Positions 1 to 7,611 of a stretch of 38,127 nt of DNA are shown in pieces. Position 1 is the stretch's first letter. Every line of letters starts with the position of its first letter. The notes beneath the pieces are model-generated. The model was given only the letters and a program-made list of their open reading frames with translations, was not told the origin of the DNA and searched no databases. Location of the stretch: the NCBI GenBank assembly GCA_945786985.1, contig CALZGC010000078.1, positions 1 through 38,127 on the forward strand, read 5' to 3'. Both the position numbers and the translations under genes were made by a program. The stretch is from an uncultured Nitrospirota bacterium (GTDB lineage: Bacteria > CG2-30-53-67).

Positions 1-481
1 GAAAGACGCCCCGATCGGTGCGGACGATGTGGCCCATGTTTCGGGGCAGTCCCGGGAGTTCAACCCCTTTGAGTTTGCCGATGCCGTGGGGGAGCGGGAC
101 GCGGCCCGTGCGCTCCTGATTCTTAAGCGTATGCAGGAAGAGGGGGTCCCGCTGCTCCTGATTCTGTCAGTCGTGACAGCGTTGTTTCGCAAGCTGTGGG
201 TCGGCAGGAGTCTGATGCGGCGCGGTGTCGATTCGCGCGAGATCCTTTCGGCCTTGAAAATGACGTATCGGGGAGAAGATTTTCTGCGGAAACTCGGTCG
301 TTTCCGGGAAGCGGAACTGGAGACGATCTACCGGCGGTTCGTGCAGATTGACGAAGCTGCCAAGACCAGCGGGCCGCAGCCGGAGCACCTTCTGGAAGCG
401 CTCGTGCAGCGGATCTGCCGTCCCGGCATGCTGGGGCTCGAGAAGCCCTCAGACACTATCCGCACTAGGCTCCCACGGTGA
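1..481 (+). CDS. holA: DNA polymerase III delta subunit, C-terminal part (5' end outside window)
   Basis: The frame is open from the window edge (first full codon at base 2), so only about the last 160 residues are seen. The delta subunit is part of the clamp loader and opens the beta sliding clamp. The visible part matches the C-terminal helical collar domain of HolA: it starts in the region usually reading 'edV..lvg.s.e.niFeltdA' (here VAHVSGQSREFNPFEFADAV), then helices with RALLILKRMQEEG and a PLLLILSVVTALFRKL helix, the oligomerisation region. The P-loop-like N-terminal domain lies outside. The gene ends tail to tail with rpsT and their last 17 bp overlap. holA next to rpsT is a common bacterial arrangement. 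Identification rests on motif memory, not alignment. Confidence 0.85.
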   Translation, partial: KDAPIGADDVAHVSGQSREFNPFEFADAVGERDAARALLILKRMQEEGVPLLLILSVVTALFRKLWVGRSLMRRGVDSREILSALKMTYRGEDFLRKLGRFREAELETIYRRFVQIDEAAKTSGPQPEHLLEALVQRICRPGMLGLEKPSDTIRTRLPR

Positions 482-737
482 GTTTGTTGACTGCCCGGGT
501 CAGTCGGGATTTCTTCCGGGCTGCTTTCTTCCTGTGGATCAGTCGCCGGGACGCGCTCTTGTCCAGGGTTTTGAGGGCCTCTCCCAGGGCCTCCTGAGCG
601 ATTTCCTGGTTGTTCTCCGAAACAGCCGACGCCACCTTTTTCACTATGGTGTTCATTCGGGATCGCTGCTGTCGGTTGCGCTCGTTGCGTTTAACGTTCT
701 GTCGTGCCCGCTTGATTGCCGATTTGTGATTGGCCAA
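465..737 (-). CDS. rpsT: 30S ribosomal protein S20
   Basis: This is a 90-aa, very basic protein of full family length that binds 16S rRNA early in 30S assembly. It begins MANHKSAIKRARQNVKRNE and carries the Lys/Arg-rich helices typical of bS20, ending in KSRLTRAVNKLTVGA. The start codon is TTG (bases 737-735), placed 8 nt after a GGAGG ribosome site; no ATG alternative fits the conserved N-terminus. E. coli rpsT is also known for a UUG start, linked there to autogenous control, so the weak start may be a conserved regulatory trait. The 3' end overlaps holA by 17 bp on the opposite strand. Confidence 0.97.
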   Translation of the reverse strand: MANHKSAIKRARQNVKRNERNRQQRSRMNTIVKKVASAVSENNQEIAQEALGEALKTLDKSASRRLIHRKKAARKKSRLTRAVNKLTVGA

Positions 738-755
738 GATCCTTACCTCCGAGAA

Positions 756-774
756 TATTTAAACCACTTAAATA
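756..774 (-). promoter_or_regulatory. Inverted repeat in the rpsT leader
   Basis: A perfect 7-bp inverted repeat (TATTTAA, 5-nt spacer, TTAAATA) lies about 20 nt upstream of the rpsT TTG start, between the putative -10 and the ribosome site. It is AT-only and could be a weak hairpin or a protein site. S20 is known to repress its own translation in E. coli, but nothing here proves the same mechanism. Confidence 0.35.
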
Positions 775-798
775 GCATTTTACGAAACTGATTGTCAA
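769..798 (-). promoter_or_regulatory. Putative sigma70 promoter of rpsT
   Basis: A perfect -35 TTGACA (798-793) is followed at 17-18 nt by a poor -10 (CTATTT or TATTTA). The -35 overlaps the stop codon of the upstream pseudouridine synthase gene. It is the only candidate in the 57-bp gap upstream of rpsT. Confidence 0.45.
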
Positions 799-1532
799 GA
801 TTTTCTTTGCGATACGGTTTCCTTCAGGCGGGCGATCTCCCAGGCTTCCAGCCTGCGGGCTTTGCCCAGGGGCAGCGCGCCCAGGTCGATCGGTCCGATC
901 CGGATCCGTCGCAGCTTGAGAACGGGGTGCCCGATCTGCTCGAACATGCGACGGATTTGCCGTTTCTTCCCTTCATAGAGGGTGATCTCCAGCGCGGTGT
1001 TCGCTGCATAGTGCCGGATCTTTCCGATCTCTGCACGGCCCGTGGCCCCCTCGGGGAGCCGGATCCCTGCGCGCAGCCGCTTCAATTTGTCTGCCGGCGG
1101 TTTGCCCTTGACTTTCACCTGGTAGACCTTGGGGATGTGGTGACGGGGATGGGTGAGGGCGTAGGTCAACTCACCGTCGTTGGTCAGAAGCAGAAGCCCC
1201 TCCGAGTGGTAGTCGAGCCGTCCCACGGGATGGACCCGCTGCGGCACACCCCGCAGCAGCGTCTGAACGGTGGGGCGTCCTTCGGGGTCATGCAGGGTGG
1301 TGACGAAGCCGCTCGGTTTGTTCACGGCGTAATAGACCGTCTTGGTCCGGGGTTGGATCAGTTTGCCGCGCACCTTGACGTGGCAGCTCCCCGGTTCGAC
1401 CTTGGTGCCGAGTTGGGACACGACTTTGCCGTTGACCGTGACCAGCCCGTCAAGGATCAGTCTTTCCGCCTCCCGCCGGGAAGCGACCCCCGCATCTGCG
1501 ATTATTTTCTGAAGCCGCACTTTGGCACTCAT
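795..1532 (-). CDS. Pseudouridine synthase of the RsuA/RluB/RluE/RluF group
   Basis: The 245-aa protein isomerises a uridine to pseudouridine in rRNA. Residues ~3-50 form an S4 RNA-binding domain (RLQKIIADAGVASRREAERLI, with a typical NGKVV turn). The catalytic domain follows: YYAVNKPSGFVTT, then GRLDYHSEGLLLLTNDGEL with the conserved catalytic Asp, and near the end YEGKKRQIRRMFEQIGHPVLKL, the family KRQIRRM signature. Length fits RluB-type enzymes (23S U2605) but RsuA or RluE/F cannot be excluded, so no symbol is given. It starts at ATG 1532 after GAGG about 10 nt upstream. rpsT lies just downstream in the same direction, with its own -35 overlapping this stop. Confidence 0.92.
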   Translation of the reverse strand: MSAKVRLQKIIADAGVASRREAERLILDGLVTVNGKVVSQLGTKVEPGSCHVKVRGKLIQPRTKTVYYAVNKPSGFVTTLHDPEGRPTVQTLLRGVPQRVHPVGRLDYHSEGLLLLTNDGELTYALTHPRHHIPKVYQVKVKGKPPADKLKRLRAGIRLPEGATGRAEIGKIRHYAANTALEITLYEGKKRQIRRMFEQIGHPVLKLRRIRIGPIDLGALPLGKARRLEAWEIARLKETVSQRKS

Positions 1533-1616
1533 CAGGAACCGAACCTCTTTGACAGGGCGATCGGTGCAATGCTATCATAAAGCCAACTGCACGACAAACC
1601 AGTTGAGGATGGTACA

Positions 1617-1889
1617 ATGGGATTCATCCGAGGCAATCCCCTGGCCCTGGCGAAGGACATTGCCGACGGCTATGTGGCGGTCAATCCGCTTTTCTTCAAG
1701 AAGTTCGAAGAGTCGGACTACAAGGAGCTCTACGCCAACCTCATCAAGGTTCAGAAGATGGTCAGGGCGGACGCGCCAGCGCTCACCGACCACCGGGCCG
1801 TCCGCCAGCGCAACATGCGTCTGCAGCGTCTCAACAACAGTCTGGTGGTCCTCAAGTACCACTGCCGTAAACTGCGAGTCCTTCTCTGA
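1617..1889 (+). CDS. Conserved-looking small protein of unknown function
   Basis: The 90-aa, charged, soluble protein has no signal peptide or membrane segment. ATG 1617 follows GAGG by 8 nt. It opens MGFIRGNPLALAKDIADGY, then has a Phe/Glu-rich stretch and a long C-terminal helical region rich in Arg, Asn and Leu (residues ~58-88, RAVRQRNMRLQRLNNSLVVL) that looks coiled-coil-like. It is the only + gene between divergent rluB-type and convergent scpB. I do not recognise a family; codon use and the ribosome site support it as real. Confidence 0.7.
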   Translation: MGFIRGNPLALAKDIADGYVAVNPLFFKKFEESDYKELYANLIKVQKMVRADAPALTDHRAVRQRNMRLQRLNNSLVVLKYHCRKLRVLL

Positions 1890-1921
1890 TCTATGCCCCC
1901 TCCTGAATCTATGCCCCCTCC
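1889..1921. repeat. 18-bp tandem duplication at the scpB 3' end
   Basis: The 15-bp core ATCTATGCCCCCTCC occurs at 1889-1903 and again at 1907-1921 (period 18). The second copy holds the last codons and TAG stop of scpB; the first sits in the 19-bp gap to the convergent gene and repeats that same tail. It looks like a slippage or microhomology duplication of a gene end. Confidence 0.75.
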
Positions 1922-2619
1922 GGTGGCTCGGTGAGGCCGGTCTTTTCGGCGGCAAGGGCCGCGGGTTCCGTTTGCTCGGAAGGTGTGTCGTTCTCCTCGG
2001 GCACAGGGTTTTCCGCCTCGGCCGTCTCCTCCTGCACCCCCGGCGGCTCAGCGGTGTCGTCGGTCAGCTGGAGTTGCTCGCCGCGCTCTTCGATGATTTC
2101 CTGAAACTCCTTGAGGGCTGGTAGATCCTTGAGGGAGCGGAGCCCGAAGTACTCCAGGAACTCCTTCGTTGTGGCGTACATGATCGGGTTTCCGACGGCA
2201 TCCATCCGCCCTGCCACCCGGATCAGGTTCCGCTCCAACAGGGTTTTCATGACGCCCGCGCAGTTGACGCCGCGAATGGCCTCGACTTCGGGGGTGGTCA
2301 CAGGCTGCTTATAGGCAATGATAGCCAGCACCTCCAGGGACGCTGCAGAGAGCCGGACCTTTTTGGGGCGGACCAGTTTACGGATCCACGGGCCAAGCTC
2401 TTTGCGGGTCACCAGGCGGTAGCCGCCGGCCATTTCCACGACCTGCAGGGCTCGCCCGCTCTCCTCGAGCGTTTTGGCCAGTTCGGCCACGGCCTTCCTG
2501 ATGGCTTTAGCGTCGAATCCTTCCGGTTCGAGAATGGCATGCATCTGCTGCAGCGAAAGAGGTGTTTCCGAGGCGAAAATCAGACCCTCGATCACCTTGC
2601 TGCATTCCTGTTCGTTCAT
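1909..2619 (-). CDS. scpB: Segregation and condensation protein B
   Basis: ScpB is the winged-helix kite subunit that with ScpA and SMC forms the bacterial condensin. The 236-aa protein has the two winged-helix domains: MNEQECSKVIEGLIFASETPLSLQQM at the start (first wing), YRLVTRKELGPWI, then the second-domain signature LSAASLEVLAIIAYKQPVT followed by EVEAIRGVNC and TLLERNLIRVAGRMDAVGNPIMY. After residue ~185 comes an acidic Glu/Pro-rich tail of ~50 residues that is probably disordered; such tails vary between species. Its ATG overlaps the scpA stop as ATGA, indicating translational coupling. Last gene of the M50-trpS-scpA-scpB operon. Confidence 0.96.
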   Translation of the reverse strand: MNEQECSKVIEGLIFASETPLSLQQMHAILEPEGFDAKAIRKAVAELAKTLEESGRALQVVEMAGGYRLVTRKELGPWIRKLVRPKKVRLSAASLEVLAIIAYKQPVTTPEVEAIRGVNCAGVMKTLLERNLIRVAGRMDAVGNPIMYATTKEFLEYFGLRSLKDLPALKEFQEIIEERGEQLQLTDDTAEPPGVQEETAEAENPVPEENDTPSEQTEPAALAAEKTGLTEPPEGA

Positions 2620-3428
2620 GGTTCCTCCGGTGAAGGATGTTCCGAAGCCGCCGAGGGGGGCGTCTCCCCGCTGGGGGTCGCCGCCGCGGCTTTGCGGATC
2701 CGAATGGTTTCGAAACGCTGGGTCTGTTCGATCCGTACCAGACGGAGGCGGATGATTTCGAGCAGGGCCAGAAATGTCACGATAACTTCGCTGCGCGAGG
2801 GGCCATCGGCAAAGATATCTTCGAAACAGACACTGCTGTGTGTCTCCAGCAGCTCCAGGATTTCGGAGATCTTTTCTTTGATGCTCAGGGTCTCGACGGT
2901 GATTTCATGGACGTCCTGGACGTCCACGCGGCGCAGCACATTATTGAATGCTCCGATAAGATCCATCAGGTTGAGATTGATCAGCACCAGTTCCTGTTCC
3001 TGCTTGGCGCCTTCCGGAGAACCGTGGCTGTAGGTTTCAATCCAGAGGCTCTCCTGGCCTTTCAAATCGAGGGAGGCCTCTTTAAACTTCTGATATTCGA
3101 TGAGGCGCTGCACCAGTTCCTCGCGGGGGTCGGCGCCGGTGTCTTCGTCTTCTCCGGTCTGCTCGGGCGGCAGCAGCATCCTGGACTTGATCTGTGTCAG
3201 TGTTGCCGCCACCACCAGGAACTCCCCGACCACGTCGAGGTTCAGCGTCTTCATCAGATCCAGGTACTCCAGATACTCCCGGGTGATCAGAGCGATGGGA
3301 ATATCATAGATGTCGAGCTCGTGCTTCCGGATCAAATGCAGCAGAAGGTCCATGGGACCTTCGAAGATTTCCAATTTGACTTTATAGGACACAGGGGTGG
3401 TTCCTTGTTTGGCAGCGGACGCTGGCAT
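2616..3428 (-). CDS. scpA: Segregation and condensation protein A
   Basis: This is the 270-aa kleisin subunit of the SMC-ScpAB condensin. The N-terminal domain that contacts the SMC neck is plain: YKVKLEIFEGPMDLLLHLI, then the KHELDIYDIPIALIT stretch. LDVVGEFLVVAATLTQIKSR follows with LLPPE, the classic ScpA motif. The C-terminal winged helix (residues ~195-250, ICFEDIF.. region and LALLEIIRLRLVRIEQ) contacts SMC heads. Start chosen at ATG 3428, giving a 16-residue leader before the family start. It shares ATGA with scpB and follows trpS by 40 bp. Confidence 0.96.
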   Translation of the reverse strand: MPASAAKQGTTPVSYKVKLEIFEGPMDLLLHLIRKHELDIYDIPIALITREYLEYLDLMKTLNLDVVGEFLVVAATLTQIKSRMLLPPEQTGEDEDTGADPREELVQRLIEYQKFKEASLDLKGQESLWIETYSHGSPEGAKQEQELVLINLNLMDLIGAFNNVLRRVDVQDVHEITVETLSIKEKISEILELLETHSSVCFEDIFADGPSRSEVIVTFLALLEIIRLRLVRIEQTQRFETIRIRKAAAATPSGETPPSAASEHPSPEEP

Positions 3429-3468
3429 TCAGCGTTGATCGCTGCGTGCTGCGTTTACCCTTCGATCT

Positions 3469-4452
3469 TCATATCTTCATGGCTTCTCGCACCTCGGCCA
3501 TGGTCTGATCGGCTGCCGTGCGGGCCGCTGCGGTGCCCGCCTCGATGATGGCGTCAATGCTTTTGTGGTCGGCCGCCCAGTGGGCTCTTCTTTCATGAAT
3601 GGGTGCCAGATAGCGGAGCATGTTGTCCGCCAGGATCCCCTTGCAGTCGACACAGCCGATGGCGGCACTTCGGCAGTCGGCGGCGATCCGCTCCACGTCC
3701 TGCTCGGTCGTGAAGATCTGGTGGTAGGCGAAGACCGGAGAGACATCGGGGTCTCCGGGATCGTTGCGCCGCTTGCGCTGGGGGTCGGTCATCATGTTCC
3801 GGACTTTCTGTCGGACCACCTCTTCCGAGTCCGACAGGTAGATGCAGTTGTCATAGCTCTTGCTCATTTTTCGGCCATCGGTGCCGGGCAGTTTGAGGAC
3901 CTCCGTATGAATGGCCTGGGGCTCGGGAAACACCTCGCCGTAGAAATGATTGAAGCGCCGCGCGATCTCCCGGGTCAGCTCCAGGTGGGGCAGCTGGTCA
4001 ACCCCCACGGGGACTTTGTGGGCCTTGTACATCAGGATGTCCGCCGACTGCAGGACGGGGTATCCCAGAAACCCGTAGGTGGACAGGTCCCGTCCGGTCA
4101 GCTGCTGCTGCTGTTCCTTGTACGTGGGGCAGCGCTCTAGCCACGGGATGGGCGTGATCATCGAGAGCAGCAGGTGCAGCACCGCGTGGTCGGGGATCCG
4201 GGACTGGACAAATAGCGTGGCGCGGGCCGGGTCGATGCCGGCGGCCAGCCAGTCCACGAGCATATCGTGGGTGTTCTCCCGAATCTGCGTGGTGTCACCA
4301 TAATCGGTGGTAAGGGCATGCCAGTCGGCCACAAAGAAGAAGCAGTCATAGGCACGCTGCATCTCCTCCCAGTTCTTGAGGGCACCGAAGTAGTTACCCA
4401 GGTGCAGCTTTCCCGTGGGACGCATGCCGCTCAATACGCGTTGTCGACTCAT
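3469..4452 (-). CDS. trpS: Tryptophanyl-tRNA synthetase
   Basis: The 327-aa class I aminoacyl-tRNA synthetase charges tRNA-Trp and has the normal bacterial length. The HIGH-type motif appears as TGKLHLGNYFGAL (residues ~12-24) and the KMSKS loop as TDGRKMSKSYDN (residues ~190-201). Also present are VADWHALTTDY and GVDQLPHLELTREIARRFN, the active-site segments of TrpRS. ATG 4452 fits the family N-terminus exactly (SRQRVLSGMRPTG). It lies 48 bp downstream of the M50 protease gene and 40 bp upstream of scpA, so one transcript is likely. Confidence 0.97.
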   Translation of the reverse strand: MSRQRVLSGMRPTGKLHLGNYFGALKNWEEMQRAYDCFFFVADWHALTTDYGDTTQIRENTHDMLVDWLAAGIDPARATLFVQSRIPDHAVLHLLLSMITPIPWLERCPTYKEQQQQLTGRDLSTYGFLGYPVLQSADILMYKAHKVPVGVDQLPHLELTREIARRFNHFYGEVFPEPQAIHTEVLKLPGTDGRKMSKSYDNCIYLSDSEEVVRQKVRNMMTDPQRKRRNDPGDPDVSPVFAYHQIFTTEQDVERIAADCRSAAIGCVDCKGILADNMLRYLAPIHERRAHWAADHKSIDAIIEAGTAAARTAADQTMAEVREAMKI

Positions 4453-4500
4453 CTCATTTCCCTAAGGTGTTTTGTATCAGCAACAGGTTACAGGAGCGGG

Positions 4501-5208
4501 TCACAGCAACAGGCTAATGATGCGCTCAAAGAGGGGCCAGAGTGTCACACCCAGGACGCCGCTCATGAGAAGGAGCACCAGAATGATCATTCCGTAAGGT
4601 TCAATCCGGGCCACGGCTATCGCTTTATCGGGTGGCAGCAACCCCACCAGGATCCGTCCGCCGTCCAGAGGGGGCAGGGGGATCAGGTTGAAGAGCATGA
4701 GCAACACATTAATGACGACGCCGACGCCGGCCATCAGAACCACCGGCACCGCCAGCATGAGTGCCTGCGAGCTCTGCTGCAGCGGGGGAATCTCCAGGGT
4801 CCTGATGAAGATCTCGAACACCAGCTTCAGCGGCGGATAGAGCATGACCATCAGGTGATAGACCAGGGCACAGGTGAGAGCCAGGATAAGATTTGTCGCC
4901 GGGCCCGCGCCGGCCACATAGATCATCCCCTTCTTGGGGTGTCTCAGATTGCGGTAGTTGACGGGTACCGGCTTGGCCCATCCGAACAGAACGGGTGAGC
5001 GCATGACGATCAGGATCAGCGGCAGAATAATCGTTCCGATGGGGTCGATATGGGGAAGCGGATTGAGGGTCAGGCGGCCCCGCTGCCGGGCGGTGCTGTC
5101 TCCAAACATCTCCGCCACCCATCCATGTGCCACCTCATGCAGAATGATGGAAAAAATGATCGGCGGCGCCATGACGGCGGCCGCCTGAATAAATCGTGCG
5201 ATATCCAT
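4501..5208 (-). CDS. Site-2-protease family membrane metalloprotease (M50, YwhC type)
   Basis: The 235-aa polytopic membrane protein has five to six hydrophobic segments. Zinc motif HEVAH sits at residues ~24-28 inside the first membrane helix (IIFSIILHEVAHGWVAEMFGD). The second signature NLIPLPPLDGGRIL at ~175-188 carries the third zinc ligand Asp. GDSTARQRGRLTLNPLPHIDPIGT between them is typical of the short, PDZ-less group III S2P proteases, which differ from RseP. The substrate is unknown. Upstream of trpS in the same direction; this pairing with trpS and scpAB is familiar from deltaproteobacteria. Confidence 0.93.
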   Translation of the reverse strand: MDIARFIQAAAVMAPPIIFSIILHEVAHGWVAEMFGDSTARQRGRLTLNPLPHIDPIGTIILPLILIVMRSPVLFGWAKPVPVNYRNLRHPKKGMIYVAGAGPATNLILALTCALVYHLMVMLYPPLKLVFEIFIRTLEIPPLQQSSQALMLAVPVVLMAGVGVVINVLLMLFNLIPLPPLDGGRILVGLLPPDKAIAVARIEPYGMIILVLLLMSGVLGVTLWPLFERIISLLL

Positions 5209-5372
5209 TCATATTCCGTATGTTTTTCATATAGTTTCGGTGATTTCGGCCCCGGTGATGCGAGCCGAACCGGCCGCTGGTGGAGGCTACCAAATGGGAG
5301 ATTCAAAGTCAACGGTTTTGTGCCGAGGTGGCGGCGACCGACGATCGGAGACAACGGCGGAGGCTCTCCGTC

Positions 5373-6629
5373 TCAGCGCCTCGGCTTGAGGTAATTCTGG
5401 GCTTTCAGGGGGAGCCGCCCGCTCTCGATTCCTTTGAGGGCGGTGAGGTGTTGTTTGTGTACGATTCTCTGGAGTTCTGCTTCGTCCGGGAGGCCGCCGG
5501 TCAGCTCGGAGTAGACCAGCTTTCGGGAGAAAACAATCCGTCCCCTCGAGTAGATGGAGGTCTGCACGGCACCGTCCTGCTGCAGCTTCTCGGTCAGGAC
5601 ATGGAACGGCCGGTTCTCATGCAGGACGTTGTCCATGTACCAGATCTCCTTCTTCTCCTCCGCTGGCGCGGGCGCTGGCGCTTCTTCAGCCGCGGCCGGG
5701 GCCGTTTGTGTGGGCTCCTCGGGGTGCAGCAGGCGCTGGGCGATGAGATTGAGTTGATCGGTGGATGCACTGTTCTGCGGATCGAGTGTGAAGGGGCGCA
5801 GGCCCAGGGTGGATTTCTTGATTCCCGGACTGTAGCTGACGGTGCCGACCAGAACCGGTGAAATCCCCGAGAATTTGCTGCTCACCGTGGACACGACGCG
5901 GGCCGCTCGGACATCGTCCACATCGTCCACCATGTTGACGATCATGCGGGGCGAGAATCTCTCCAGCAGATTCTGAATCACCTCCGCGTAATAGTGGTCT
6001 ACGTGAGAGATCCTTTCGACCAGTTCCGGGATGGAGCGGATGGCATCCGTTTTCCGGGGCTGCGTGGCCGAGTGAATCATGTACGAGATCAGCGGATTGC
6101 TTGGGAAGGACTTCAGAATCTTTCGATAGACAGCCATCTTCAGGAACTGATAGGTGTTCTGGATGGAAGAGGGATCGTTGGTGGTGACCATGAGCCCCTG
6201 ATTGGACAGGAGAAAGAGGTCGAGCACATCGGGGCCGATGCCGCCGCCCAGATCGAGCAGCAGAATGTCCGTGTCCAGTTTGTAAATGCCCGCGCGGATC
6301 TTCTGGGCGAGCTGGTTGGTGTACTCCGGGTGGGTCGGCAGGTGGCGACTTCCCCCGATGAGGCGAAGGCCCGAAAACTCTGTATCCACCACGATCTGGG
6401 ACAGCTCCGTTGAGCGGCCGGTCAGCAGATCGTTGAGCGTTCGCTTGAGGTAATGAATACCAAGCAGGGTGTGGAGATTGGAAGCGCCCAGGTCTGCATC
6501 CAGAATGATGACTTTCAGATTCATCCGGGACAGGACGATGCCGAGATTGGCCGTGATCAGTGTCTTGCCGACCCCGCCTTTGCCACTGGCAATCGGCCAG
6601 ATCTGCATGCGCTTGGTGCTGTTGGGCAT
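5373..6629 (-). CDS. MinD/ParA-family ATPase with an extra C-terminal domain
   Basis: The 418-aa protein belongs to the deviant Walker A ATPases of the MinD/FlhG/ParA type. P-loop ASGKGGVGKTLITANL (residues ~14-29) has the signature lysine; LKVIILDADLGASNLHTLLG gives the A' motif and DTDILLLDLGGGIGPDVLDLF the Walker B. A Pro/Ala/Glu linker (~300-327) leads to a 91-residue C-terminal domain (EIWYMDNVLHENRPFHVLTE onward, with SIYSRGRIVFSRKLVYSEL) that I cannot assign. Start chosen at ATG 6629, 4 nt after GGAGG and downstream of the promoter at 6653-6682; that promoter makes the in-frame GTG at 6701 unlikely. Alone in its transcription unit, so its partner is unknown. Confidence 0.85.
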   Translation of the reverse strand: MPNSTKRMQIWPIASGKGGVGKTLITANLGIVLSRMNLKVIILDADLGASNLHTLLGIHYLKRTLNDLLTGRSTELSQIVVDTEFSGLRLIGGSRHLPTHPEYTNQLAQKIRAGIYKLDTDILLLDLGGGIGPDVLDLFLLSNQGLMVTTNDPSSIQNTYQFLKMAVYRKILKSFPSNPLISYMIHSATQPRKTDAIRSIPELVERISHVDHYYAEVIQNLLERFSPRMIVNMVDDVDDVRAARVVSTVSSKFSGISPVLVGTVSYSPGIKKSTLGLRPFTLDPQNSASTDQLNLIAQRLLHPEEPTQTAPAAAEEAPAPAPAEEKKEIWYMDNVLHENRPFHVLTEKLQQDGAVQTSIYSRGRIVFSRKLVYSELTGGLPDEAELQRIVHKQHLTALKGIESGRLPLKAQNYLKPRR

Positions 6630-6652
6630 CATCCCTCCATGATGTTGGAGAT

Positions 6653-6682
6653 AAAATAAGGTAAACGGAGGGTGTCTGTCAA
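6653..6682 (-). promoter_or_regulatory. Sigma70 promoter of the MinD-like gene
   Basis: TTGACA (6682-6677), 18-nt spacer, TATTTT (6658-6653). The predicted start near 6646 leaves a leader of only ~17 nt to the ATG at 6629, enough to hold GGAGGG. Confidence 0.6.
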
Positions 6683-6702
6683 TCAGATTCTGACCAGACA
6701 CC
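6671..6702. promoter_or_regulatory. Inverted repeat over the -35 of the MinD-like gene
   Basis: GGTGTCTGTCA is followed after 9 nt by TGACCAGACACC, a near-perfect inverted repeat with one bulged base. It covers the -35 hexamer, so repressor binding is a reasonable guess. No T-run follows on either strand, so it is not a good terminator. Confidence 0.5.
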
Positions 6703-6991
6703 TACAAATTCCGTCGCGCAGGTGCGCCCGCGGATCGAGATTTGTCCAGGCGAAGCCCGATAGGGCACGACAAGAAGATAGCTCGAGAAAAAAGCCTTCC
6801 CATGGTAAGCGTTGCACACACACCGCAGGAGGGAGTCAGAATGGCGGTCTGTGACAGAGCGAGCATCCCGTCGGCAAGAGAGGTTTGTTCTCCATGCTCG
6901 ACAGGAACAACGCAGGATGATGTGCGCCCTCCTATCTGGTGCTGGCCCCATCCCATGCCCGGGACGTGTCGGGGTCATCTATCGCAACCCA
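6703..6991. other. 289-bp gap without a convincing gene
   Basis: Between the MinD-like promoter region and the HNH 3' end I find no credible gene. There is a strong-looking AGGAGG at 6828-6833 ahead of ATG 6841 on +, but the reading frame behind it is Cys/Pro/Arg-rich, runs antisense into the HNH gene and resembles no protein. A short GCCC-GATA-GGGC hairpin lies near 6759. Confidence 0.5.
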
Positions 6992-7507
6992 TTAGCTGTA
7001 ATAGAGGTACTTTCGCCACCGTTTCCGGACATTGCCTCGGGCGCGAAATAGGTGGAGTTGGAAGGGATGGACGGGCTCACGGGGGCGCTTCAGCAGCGAC
7101 ATGCCGGCGTCCGTCATGGCCTGATCGCCCTTGCGCGAATTGCAGCGCCGACAACACGCGACGAGGTTCTCCCAGCGGGTCTTGCCCCCCCTGCTCCTGG
7201 GGGTGATGTGATCGAGGGTCAGCTCGGACGGACTCGCCTTTTTCCCGCAGTACTGGCACGCGTTCCTGTCACGGATCAGGACGTTCTTCTTGGTCGGGCG
7301 CTTCTCCCGAATTCGGGGGACTTTGATATAGTGACGCAGACGGATGACCGATGGGATGGGTATCTTGCGGGTGGGGGAGTGCAAATAATGGGGGCTTGCC
7401 TCCTCGCAGATGGCGACCCCTTTGAGCACCAGCACCACGGCCCGGCGCGCCATGCAGATATTGATCGGTTCGTAGCTTGCGTTCAGTACAAGGACATTGC
7501 TGTTCAT
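6992..7507 (-). CDS. HNH endonuclease family protein
   Basis: The 171-aa protein carries a zinc-stabilised HNH nuclease domain: CQYCG, then ELTLDHITPRSRGGKTRWEN and LVACCRRCNSRKGDQ, giving the two Cys pairs and the H-N-H catalytic residues. The N-terminus NSNVLVLNASYEPINICMAR is the conserved opening of a widespread chromosomal HNH family with DNA-repair-like or unknown roles, not a restriction or homing enzyme. Start chosen at ATG 7507 because this opening is family-typical and GGGAG lies 9 nt upstream; a 31-residue extension to 7600 is Pro/Gly-rich and unlike the family. Divergent from fchA, each with its own promoter. Confidence 0.88.
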   Translation of the reverse strand: MNSNVLVLNASYEPINICMARRAVVLVLKGVAICEEASPHYLHSPTRKIPIPSVIRLRHYIKVPRIREKRPTKKNVLIRDRNACQYCGKKASPSELTLDHITPRSRGGKTRWENLVACCRRCNSRKGDQAMTDAGMSLLKRPREPVHPFQLHLFRARGNVRKRWRKYLYYS

Positions 7508-7611
7508 GCAAGGCCGCTCCCGTGGTGCGTTGGGCCCCGGTCCCGGCGTTTTCCGGACATCCCCCCATTCGGGGTCACCGCAGACGCTCCCGGGCCGCAC
7601 GGGCCTCTTTG

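Noticed and set aside
792-1580. 262-codon + frame opposite the pseudouridine synthase gene
   Set aside because: It is fully antisense to a gene with complete S4 and catalytic motifs, and has no ribosome site.
4267-4998. 243-codon + frame across the trpS/M50 protease boundary
   Set aside because: His/Gln/Asp-rich low-complexity translation, antisense to two certain genes.
6630-6701. Upstream GTG start at 6701 for the MinD-like gene
   Set aside because: It lies upstream of the TTGACA/TATTTT promoter, so it would not be in the transcript; added residues are not family-like.
6841-7206. ATG behind AGGAGG on +
   Set aside because: The ribosome site looks good but the frame is Cys/Pro/Arg-rich, overlaps the HNH gene antisense and has no promoter.
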